Origin: Fredricksoniimonas sp964643325 | Lineage (GTDB): Bacteria > Omnitrophota > Gorgyraeia > Zapsychrales > Fredricksoniimonadaceae | Assembly: GCA_964643325.1 (NCBI GenBank) | Contig: CAZXSE010000002.1 | Location: 62,001 to 126,000 of the forward strand | Length of the DNA: 64,000 bases | Direction of reading: 5' to 3' | Translations under genes and position numbers: made by a program | Notes under the pieces: model-generated | Seen by the model: only the letters and a program-made list of their open reading frames with translations | The model's database searches: none | What the model was told of the DNA's origin: nothing | Shown: positions 25,690-32,751 of the stretch, one piece after another | Layout of the letters: each line of letters begins with the position of its first letter | Numbering within the stretch: the stretch's first letter is position 1

Positions 25690-26934
25690 TCAGGAAAGCC
25701 CCTGATAGATCGGAAATTTGCGTGTGAGCTCTGCCACCCGCGCGCGCACTTTGGCCAGTGCCCCTGCGTCATCTCGGTGCATGATAGCCTCATCGATCAA
25801 TTCCGCCACCAGCAGCATCTCGGCCTCTTTCATGCCGCGCGTGGTCAACGCAGGCGTACCAATACGCACGCCGCTGGTGACCGTCGGCGGCTGAGGATCG
25901 AACGGGATCAGGTTCTTGTTGACCGTGATCTTGACCGTATCAAGCAGTGTTGCCGCGTCCTTGCCCGTGATATTCTTCGGGCGCAGATCGACCATGAACA
26001 GATGATTGTCCGTGCCGCCGGAGACAATGCGAAAGCCCCGATCTTCCATCGCCTTTGCAAATACCTTGGCATTAGCCACGACCTGCTTCTGATAAACCTT
26101 GAACTCCGGTGCCAATGCTTCCTTGAACGCCACGGCCTTCGCCGCGATCACGTGCATCAAAGGACCGCCCTGAATGCCGGGAAAAATGGCCGCGTCGATC
26201 TTTTTGGCGAATTCCTGACGGCACAGGATAATGCCGCCGCGCGGGCCTCTGAGGGTCTTGTGCGTCGTCGAGGTGACGAACTCCGCGTAAGGCACGGGGT
26301 TCGGATAAACGCCCGCCACCACAAGCCCCGCGAAATGCGCCATGTCAACGAACAGATACGCCCCCACCTTGTCCGCGATCTCGCGGAAACGTTTGAAATC
26401 CAGGACGCGTGAATACGCCGAATACCCCGCCACGATCATGCGCGGCTTGTGCTCCAGGGCCAGGCGCTCGACCTCGTTCATGTCGATCATCTCGGTCTTC
26501 GCGTCGACCTTGTACGACACAACATTATAAGTGCGCCCGGAATAATTGATCTTGAGCCCGTGCGTCAGGTGCCCGCCGCAAGCAAGGTCGAGCGCGAGGA
26601 TCGTATCGCCGTGCTTGAGCACGGCCATATAGACCGCGGTATTCGCCTGCGAACCGGAATGCGGCTGAACATTGGCGTGCTCGGCGCCAAAAAGCTGTTT
26701 GAGGCGGCTGATCGCGAGAGCTTCGACCTCATCCACATACTCGCAGCCGTTGTACCAGCGCGCGGCCGGATAACCCTCGGCGTACTTATTCGTCAGGACC
26801 GACCCCATGGCCTCGATCACGGCCAGAGAAACGATATTCTCCGATGCGATAAGCTCCAGGTTCTCCTGCTGGCGCTTGAGCTCGCTTTGCGCGGCATTAA
26901 AGATCTCGACATCAACTGCTTTAAGATGATCCAC
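25690..26934 (-). CDS. glyA: Serine hydroxymethyltransferase
   Basis: PLP enzyme that interconverts serine and glycine with tetrahydrofolate, feeding one-carbon units to purine synthesis. Motifs include ELIASENIVS, YAEGYPAARWYNGCEYVD, HSGSQAN, DMAHFAGLV and the PLP lysine in VTSTTHKTLRGPRGG. Full length is 414 residues. It stands downstream of rpiB and the purine genes, a sensible metabolic grouping, and the TsaC-phosphatase-rpiB-glyA order resembles the ywlC-ywlE-ywlF-glyA region of Bacillus. Confidence 0.97.
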   Translation of the reverse strand: MDHLKAVDVEIFNAAQSELKRQQENLELIASENIVSLAVIEAMGSVLTNKYAEGYPAARWYNGCEYVDEVEALAISRLKQLFGAEHANVQPHSGSQANTAVYMAVLKHGDTILALDLACGGHLTHGLKINYSGRTYNVVSYKVDAKTEMIDMNEVERLALEHKPRMIVAGYSAYSRVLDFKRFREIADKVGAYLFVDMAHFAGLVVAGVYPNPVPYAEFVTSTTHKTLRGPRGGIILCRQEFAKKIDAAIFPGIQGGPLMHVIAAKAVAFKEALAPEFKVYQKQVVANAKVFAKAMEDRGFRIVSGGTDNHLFMVDLRPKNITGKDAATLLDTVKITVNKNLIPFDPQPPTVTSGVRIGTPALTTRGMKEAEMLLVAELIDEAIMHRDDAGALAKVRARVAELTRKFPIYQGLS

Positions 26935-26945
26935 ATCGTCCTCAA

Positions 26946-27419
26946 CTATTTAAATGGTTTAAAAACTTTCTTTTCCTGCGCCATCACCTGTTTGGTGCGG
27001 CGTAAATGCCTGCCACCCTCAAAGTCCGTCGACAACCACGCCTCGATCAATTCCAGCATCCGGTGTTCGGGAACAAAATTGGCGCCCAGGACCAAAATGT
27101 TGGCATTGTTGTGCTGGCGCGAGAGGACCGCGGCTTCCATGTTATAACACAGCGCGGCGTACGCGCCCGGCACTTTGTTGGCCGCGATCGAATGGCCGAT
27201 GCCGGTCAGGCACAACAGGATCCCGCGACTGTTCTTCATCCGCACCACCTGCGACGCCACCTCATAGGATATGGCCGGATAATCGCACGGCTCAGCGTCA
27301 TAACTGCCCGCGTCAACAACCTCATGCCCCTGCCCTTTAAGGAACGCGATGATCCGCCCTTTCAGGGAAAACCCGCGGTGATCCGCGCCGACAAAGATCG
27401 TGAATTTGTTTTTTTTCAT
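26946..27419 (-). CDS. rpiB: Ribose-5-phosphate isomerase B
   Basis: Interconverts ribose 5-phosphate and ribulose 5-phosphate; ribose 5-phosphate supplies PRPP for purines. The ATG at 27419 gives VGADHRGFSLK at the N-terminus. GSY-DAEPCDYPAIS, LCLTGIGHSIAANKV (catalytic Cys region; the family usually has CGTGIG) and NNANILVLGAN complete the RpiB pattern. Length is 157 residues. Replacement of the usual CGTG by CLTG keeps the Cys. It begins four bases after the end of the phosphatase fusion gene. Confidence 0.9.
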   Translation of the reverse strand: MKKNKFTIFVGADHRGFSLKGRIIAFLKGQGHEVVDAGSYDAEPCDYPAISYEVASQVVRMKNSRGILLCLTGIGHSIAANKVPGAYAALCYNMEAAVLSRQHNNANILVLGANFVPEHRMLELIEAWLSTDFEGGRHLRRTKQVMAQEKKVFKPFK

Positions 27420-27423
27420 GGCC

Positions 27424-28485
27424 TCACACCAGTTCCTTGATCCGCACCAGGCAATCCTTGATCGCCTCGCGGCATTCCCTGTACGCCTCATGCGATTTAC
27501 CGACCGGGTCCGGGATATCCAGGTCCCGCTCCTGACGTGCCGGCCGGCTCGCGAACTCACCGACAAGATAAACCCTTTTTTCCACCGCCGGAACGCGCTC
27601 CAATACCTGCGAACGATGCGCGCGCGTCATGACAAAAATAAGGTCCGACTTCTTCAGGAGCATGTTGGTCACCGGGCGCGACAGATGCCCATGCGCATCA
27701 AGCCCCTCCTCGCGAAGGACATTGATCGCTTCCGTGCTCGCCGTGGTCGGAAAAGACACGCCCGTTCCGGCCGACGTAATATCAATATCCGCGCGCCCCG
27801 CGAATTGCTTCTTCAATAGATACTCTGCCATGACCGACCGGCAACTATTACCCGTACAAACAAAAAGAACGTGTTTGCGTCCGGCCACATCAGCCACATC
27901 CTGCGGCGTGATCACGCCCTCGCGGACCACCTTCGGGTCACCCTGCGTAAAATCCACGATCGTGGACGCGGTGCCGATATCCACCTTGCCCCCGTCCAGC
28001 GCCAGGTCCACCAGCCCGTCCAGATCGCGCAGCGCCTCGGCGCATGTGGTCGGCGGCGGCTCACCTTCAATATTCGCCGACGGTGCGGCAACGGTGCAAT
28101 GCGAATCCTCCACAAGCTTCATGGCCACCGGATGGTCCGGAATGCGAATGCCGAGCGTCCCGCCGTTATCCGTCGGAACGATCACGGTCAAAGGGCCTGG
28201 CCAAAAACGGTCAATGAGCTTGAAAAGCCTTGGATCCGTACAGGAAGTGTAATTACGGATCAATTCCTTCTGGGCGATCATCACCGAGAAGGGCTTCCCT
28301 TCGGAACGCTTCTTCACCTCCCGCAGGCGTTGCATGGCCTGGGGGTTCGCATTATCCGCCGCGATGCCGTAAACCGTCTCCGTCGGAAAAATGACCAGCC
28401 CGCCCTGATGCACCATGCGGGCCGCTTCAAGGATGGCGGCAGAAGTGCCCGCTCCCGACGTGACGTCAATGACTTTGGTCTTCAC
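27424..28485 (-). CDS. TsaC/Sua5 threonylcarbamoyl-AMP synthase fused to low-MW protein phosphatase
   Basis: Residues about 10-200 form a YrdC/Sua5 domain (VIFPTETVYGIAADN, KKRSEGKPFSVMI, TVAAPSANIEGEPPP), which makes the threonylcarbamoyl adenylate used for tRNA t6A. Residues about 208-350 form a low-molecular-weight phosphatase with the P-loop CTGNSCRS and the general acid in DIPDPVG. The Ser in the P-loop stands where YwlE arginine phosphatase has Thr and tyrosine phosphatases usually have Ile, so phosphoarginine activity is conceivable. Bacillus encodes the two activities as neighbouring genes, here merged. Confident on domains, not on phosphatase substrate. Confidence 0.9.
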   Translation of the reverse strand: MKTKVIDVTSGAGTSAAILEAARMVHQGGLVIFPTETVYGIAADNANPQAMQRLREVKKRSEGKPFSVMIAQKELIRNYTSCTDPRLFKLIDRFWPGPLTVIVPTDNGGTLGIRIPDHPVAMKLVEDSHCTVAAPSANIEGEPPPTTCAEALRDLDGLVDLALDGGKVDIGTASTIVDFTQGDPKVVREGVITPQDVADVAGRKHVLFVCTGNSCRSVMAEYLLKKQFAGRADIDITSAGTGVSFPTTASTEAINVLREEGLDAHGHLSRPVTNMLLKKSDLIFVMTRAHRSQVLERVPAVEKRVYLVGEFASRPARQERDLDIPDPVGKSHEAYRECREAIKDCLVRIKELV

Positions 28486-28494
28486 AGCAAGCCT

Positions 28495-28971
28495 TTATCC
28501 TCTCAGGATCTTCGCGGCCTGGTCTTTGGTGTATCTGACAAGTTTCTTTAAAAGAGCTTTATCCGACAATGCCATGATGCGGACGGCGATCAGGGCCGCG
28601 TTCTTGGCCCCGGGCTTGCCAATACCAACGCCCGCGACCGGAACACCCGGCGGCATTTGCAATGTCGATAAAAGAGCGTCCAGCCCCTTGAACCCCATGG
28701 AATCAAGCGGGATCCCGATGACCGGGATCTGCGTGTGCGCGGCCACAACACCGGCCAGCGCCGCCGACCCGCCCGCCGCGCAAATAACAGCCTTGGCCCC
28801 GCGCCCCGCCAAACCCTCGGCATAAGCCGCGGTCTCTTTGGGCGTACGATGCGCCGAAAGAACGCGAACCTCATGAGCCACGCCGAATTCTTCCAGAATT
28901 TTCACGGTCTCCGCAACGACCGGCATGTCGTTCTTGCTGCCCATCATCACCGCCACCTGGATCTTTGCCAT
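28495..28971 (-). CDS. purE: N5-carboxyaminoimidazole ribonucleotide mutase
   Basis: Converts N5-CAIR to CAIR in purine synthesis. The ATG at 28971 yields MAKIQVAVMMGSKNDMP. SAHRTP, GGSAALAGVVAAHTQIPVIGIP and QMPPGVPVAGVGIGK are diagnostic. 158 residues is normal. The purK partner, which would show whether this is the N5-CAIR (class I) route, is not visible in the window. It starts one base after purD ends. Confidence 0.93.
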   Translation of the reverse strand: MAKIQVAVMMGSKNDMPVVAETVKILEEFGVAHEVRVLSAHRTPKETAAYAEGLAGRGAKAVICAAGGSAALAGVVAAHTQIPVIGIPLDSMGFKGLDALLSTLQMPPGVPVAGVGIGKPGAKNAALIAVRIMALSDKALLKKLVRYTKDQAAKILRG

Positions 28972-28972
28972 A

Positions 28973-30253
28973 TCAATTCTCCCTCTGGATCGCCCTGTAC
29001 CCGATATCCTTGCGATAATGCGCTCCGTCAAAAAATATTTTCGCGGCCCCGGCATAAACATGGGCAACGGCCTCACGGACATCCTTTCCCCGCGCGACAA
29101 CGCCGAGCACGCGCCCGCCCGCTGTTACCAAAGGCCCGCTGTTCTCGCCGTCGTAACGCGTTCCGGCGTGAAAAACAACCGCATCCGGCGCCACTTTATC
29201 CAGCCCGGTAATGACCTTGCCCGTCGAATACCCGCCCGGATAACCGCCCGCGGCCATGACCACGCAAACACACGGCCCCTTATCCCACGCCAGCGCGACC
29301 CCTTTGATCCTGCCTTCAACAGAAGCCAGCATCAGTTCACAAAGATCCGACTTAAGCCGCGGCAATACCGCCTGCGTCTCGGGATCGCCGAAGCGCGTGT
29401 TAAACTCCAAAACCTTCGGGCCCTTCGCGGTCACCATGATGCCCGCGTAAAGAACGCCCTTGAACGGCGCGCCTTCACTGCGCATGCCATCGATCACAGG
29501 CGCGATCACCTCGCGCGCGATCTGCTGCATCAGCGCCGGTGTTACCACAGGCGCCGGTGAATACGCGCCCATGCCGCCGGTGTTCGGCCCCTGGTCATTA
29601 TCAAAAACACGTTTATGATCCTGCGACGACTCAAGGATGACAAAATCCCTGCCGTCCGCGACCGCCAGGATCGACGCCTCTTCACCGTCGAGGAATTCCT
29701 CGATGACAACGCGGCTGCCCGCCTCCTTGAAAACACGCTCGCCCATGATGTGCGTCAGCGCGTCTTCGGCCTCGGCGCGCGTTGAACAAATGACAACGCC
29801 CTTGCCCGCGGCCAGGCCATCGGCCTTGACAACAACAGGCATCGTGAACCCGTCGAGCCCACGGCGCGCCGCATCAAGGTTATCAAAAAGCCGGTACGCG
29901 GCCGTGGGAATATGATGCCGCGCCATGAAATCCTTGGCAAAGGCCTTGCTCCCCTCGAGCTGCGCCGCCGCTTTCGACGGACCGAAGGCTTTCAGGCCTG
30001 CTTTCTCAAAAGTATCAACAATGCCCGCCACGAGCGGCACTTCAGGGCCAATGACCGTCAGATCGATCTTATGTTCCCGGGCGAACTTCAAAAGCCCGGC
30101 AATATCATCGGCCTTGATATCCACGCACGCGGCAATACCGGCGATGCCGCCATTGCCCGGCGCGCAAAAGATCTCCTTCACGCGCGGACTTTCTTTAAGC
30201 TTCCACACGAGCGCGTGTTCACGGCCGCCTGAGCCGACAACAAGGACCTTCAC
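28973..30253 (-). CDS. purD: Phosphoribosylamine-glycine ligase
   Basis: ATP-grasp enzyme joining glycine to phosphoribosylamine (second step of purine synthesis). The N-terminus VLVVGSGGREHALVWKL, central DGLAAGKGVVIC, and LEFNTRFGDPETQ with GVLYAGIM are classic. 426 residues is full length. It overlaps purM by four bases. The product is GAR, and no purN or purT transformylase is seen among the neighbours. Confidence 0.96.
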   Translation of the reverse strand: MKVLVVGSGGREHALVWKLKESPRVKEIFCAPGNGGIAGIAACVDIKADDIAGLLKFAREHKIDLTVIGPEVPLVAGIVDTFEKAGLKAFGPSKAAAQLEGSKAFAKDFMARHHIPTAAYRLFDNLDAARRGLDGFTMPVVVKADGLAAGKGVVICSTRAEAEDALTHIMGERVFKEAGSRVVIEEFLDGEEASILAVADGRDFVILESSQDHKRVFDNDQGPNTGGMGAYSPAPVVTPALMQQIAREVIAPVIDGMRSEGAPFKGVLYAGIMVTAKGPKVLEFNTRFGDPETQAVLPRLKSDLCELMLASVEGRIKGVALAWDKGPCVCVVMAAGGYPGGYSTGKVITGLDKVAPDAVVFHAGTRYDGENSGPLVTAGGRVLGVVARGKDVREAVAHVYAGAAKIFFDGAHYRKDIGYRAIQREN

Positions 30254-31248
30254 GCAAGCTCCATCTTTTCGTCACGGCGCTTGATCACAGAGCCGATCAC
30301 ATACGAAGGCATGCCCGTCTTTTTCAACGCGGCCTGAATGCCCGCGGCATCCTTGCGCCTGGCAATAACAATGAACCCGATGCCCATGTTAAATGTCCTG
30401 TAAAGCTCGCGCTCGGCGATGTTCGCCTTCTTGTGCACCAGCTCAAAGATCCCGGGCATGGGCCAGCTGCCCTTCTGGATACGCAGCGCGAACTTCTCCG
30501 GCAGGCATTTCGTAAGCTTCTCGTAGAATGCGCCGCCGGTATTATGCGCCATGCCGTGAATATCAAATTTTCCGACAAGAGGCAGTATGTTCTTCACATA
30601 AATGCGCGTAGGTTCAAGGATCAGTTTGGCGTATCTCTTCTGCTCGACGGGCGTGAACACCCGGCGCAAGAGAGAATAACCGTTGGAATGCGCGCCGCTG
30701 GAAGGAAGCCCGATCACAACATCCCCAACCGCGATCTTCGTTCCGTCGATGATCCTGCTCTTCTCAACGACCCCGACGGTAAAACCGGCCAGGTCGTAAT
30801 CCTCGGGCTTGTACATACCGGGCATCTCGGCCGTTTCGCCGCCGATAAGCGCGCACCCGGCCTGACGGCAACCTTCGGCAATGCCCTTCATCACATCGAC
30901 CAGGACCTTCTTGTCCACACGGCCGCAAGCCACGTAATCCAGAAAAAAGAGCGGCTTGGCGCCGACGCACAGGACATCGTTGACGTTCATGGCCACAAGG
31001 TCGATCCCGATCGTATCATGCTTGCCCACCAAAGACGCAACAAGCAGTTTCGTGCCCACGCCGTCCGTCGATGATACAAGGACCGGCCTCTTGAATTTCC
31101 CAAGCTCAAAGAGCGAGCCGAACGCGCGCGTGCGGTCCATCACCCCGGGTTGGCGCGTCGAACGCACCAGCCCCTTGATCGCACCGATGAACGCATCGGC
31201 CTTCTTGATATCAACACCGCTGTCTTTGTATGTCAGTTGTTTTTTCAT
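30250..31248 (-). CDS. purM: Phosphoribosylformylglycinamidine cyclo-ligase
   Basis: AIR synthetase, closing the imidazole ring. Motifs: YKDSGVDIKKAD, STDGVGTKLLVA, GIDLVAMNVND, GGETAEMPGMY and IGLPSSGAHSNGYSL. Full length at 332 residues. It is coupled to purQ upstream and purD downstream by four-base overlaps, so these three are made in near-equal amounts. Confidence 0.96.
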   Translation of the reverse strand: MKKQLTYKDSGVDIKKADAFIGAIKGLVRSTRQPGVMDRTRAFGSLFELGKFKRPVLVSSTDGVGTKLLVASLVGKHDTIGIDLVAMNVNDVLCVGAKPLFFLDYVACGRVDKKVLVDVMKGIAEGCRQAGCALIGGETAEMPGMYKPEDYDLAGFTVGVVEKSRIIDGTKIAVGDVVIGLPSSGAHSNGYSLLRRVFTPVEQKRYAKLILEPTRIYVKNILPLVGKFDIHGMAHNTGGAFYEKLTKCLPEKFALRIQKGSWPMPGIFELVHKKANIAERELYRTFNMGIGFIVIARRKDAAGIQAALKKTGMPSYVIGSVIKRRDEKMELA

Positions 31249-32048
31249 GAGAGCAGGTTCTTCTTCACATAGTTAACACCGTTGGCGAACATCCTGGCCC
31301 CGTCGCCAAGTTTATCTTTCTTTGGCAGGCGCGTCCAGAACGGATGCTGGGTAAAAAGAAAATGCCTCTCCGGATGCGGCATGAGCCCCAGGATGCGCCC
31401 CGTCGCGTCCGTGATCCCGGCGATATCATTGACCGCGCCGTTGGGATTATCAGGATATCCGCCCGAAGATCCGTCCGGCCGCACATAACGCAGGGCGACC
31501 TGGCCATTGGCCTCCAGCGCCTTAAGGACCTTCGCGCTTGAAGGGACGAACTTCCCCTCGCCGTGCGCCACCGGGATATAGATCACATCCTTGAGCCCTT
31601 CGGTCCAGACACTGTGGCCTTCTACTTTAAGATGCGTCCAGCGGTCCTCGAACTTGCCGGAATCATTGTTGGTCAGTGTGACAGCCTGATGGCCCCGCGC
31701 GCTCGCGGCAAAAGGCCCCGGCAGGATCCCGGCCTTGACCAGGATCTGAAAACCATTGCAGATGCCGATGATCAGTTTCTTGTCCCTGATAAAACGCTCG
31801 ATGTCGCGGCCCAGGCGCAGGCGCATCTCGTTGGCAAAAATACGGCCCGACGCAATGTCATCGCCGTAACTGAACCCGCCGGGCAGGGCCATGATATGAT
31901 AATCGGCCAGTTTCACCTTGCCGGCAAAAAGCTGCTGCAAGTGCACCTCATCGACCTTCGCCCCGCTCTGGGCGAACGCAAAGGATGTCTCAACGTTGCA
32001 ATTGGTCCCTGCCGTACGCAGGACTATGACCCTGGCCTTACTGGGCAT
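31245..32048 (-). CDS. purQ: Phosphoribosylformylglycinamidine synthase, glutaminase subunit
   Basis: Class I glutamine amidotransferase that feeds ammonia to PurL. The N-terminus RTAGTNCNVETSFAF, PGGFSYGDDIASG, and the nucleophile elbow IGICNGFQI (Cys) with HGEGKF (His of the triad) are all present. At 267 residues it is slightly longer than many stand-alone PurQ proteins. It overlaps purM by four bases and follows the LOG-family gene by five. Confidence 0.95.
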   Translation of the reverse strand: MPSKARVIVLRTAGTNCNVETSFAFAQSGAKVDEVHLQQLFAGKVKLADYHIMALPGGFSYGDDIASGRIFANEMRLRLGRDIERFIRDKKLIIGICNGFQILVKAGILPGPFAASARGHQAVTLTNNDSGKFEDRWTHLKVEGHSVWTEGLKDVIYIPVAHGEGKFVPSSAKVLKALEANGQVALRYVRPDGSSGGYPDNPNGAVNDIAGITDATGRILGLMPHPERHFLFTQHPFWTRLPKKDKLGDGARMFANGVNYVKKNLLS

Positions 32049-32053
32049 CGCGG

Positions 32054-32722
32054 TTATTTCACCTTGTTCTTTTTATAGAAATCCGTGATCACCTTCACCA
32101 CATCCTCGGGATCGTCCACAATGTGATACAGGTACAGATCATTCTCGTCGATGCATTTCTGGCCCAGGATCGTATCCTTCATCCAGGCCTCGAGCCCCTT
32201 CCAGTAATAGCTGCCAAAAAGAATGACCGGGACCTTCGGCATGCGGCCCGTCTGCACGAGCGTCAGGCTCTCAAAAAGCTCATCAAGCGTGCCATAGCCG
32301 CCGGGGAACACCACGACCGCTTTCGCATATTTCACGAACATGACCTTGCGGCAGAAGAAATAATGAAAATTAATAAGCGTACGGATGAACGGGTTCGGTT
32401 TTTGCTCGAACGGCAATTCAATGTTCAAGCCGATGGATTCACCCTTGGCCATGAACGCTCCGCGATTGCCCGCCTCCATGATACCGGGGCCGCCGCCGGT
32501 GATAACAGCGTAGCCTTTCTTCACGAGCAATTCCGCTGTCTTCTCCGCCAGCTGGTACATCTTGTGATTGGGCTTCAGGCGCGCCGAACCGAACAGCGTG
32601 ACCGCGTTATTGACATGATGCAAACGGTCAAAACCCTCGACGAACTCCGCCATGATACGGAAAATGCGCCACTGGTCCATTTCATAGAAATCCTTGGCCG
32701 ACTCGGGGGTCTTTCTTGTCAT
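32054..32722 (-). CDS. LOG-family protein (TIGR00730, possible nucleotide phosphoribohydrolase)
   Basis: Rossmann-fold protein with the family signature PGGYGTLDELFE and GGGPGIMEAGNRGA. Members such as plant LOG and several bacterial homologues split nucleoside 5'-monophosphates to base and ribose 5-phosphate; many are wrongly called lysine decarboxylases. I start at ATG 32722, which has GGAGGGCGC directly upstream, giving 222 residues. An upstream in-frame ATG overlaps purL and lacks that support. Its place inside the purine operon suggests a role in purine nucleotide turnover, which is inference. Confidence 0.85.
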   Translation of the reverse strand: MTRKTPESAKDFYEMDQWRIFRIMAEFVEGFDRLHHVNNAVTLFGSARLKPNHKMYQLAEKTAELLVKKGYAVITGGGPGIMEAGNRGAFMAKGESIGLNIELPFEQKPNPFIRTLINFHYFFCRKVMFVKYAKAVVVFPGGYGTLDELFESLTLVQTGRMPKVPVILFGSYYWKGLEAWMKDTILGQKCIDENDLYLYHIVDDPEDVVKVITDFYKKNKVK

Positions 32723-32751
32723 GCGCCCTCCATTGAACGGTTGTGCCGCTG

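Noticed and set aside
32054..32722. Lysine decarboxylase
   Set aside because: The PGGYGT signature belongs to LOG-type Rossmann proteins; the decarboxylase name is a known annotation error.
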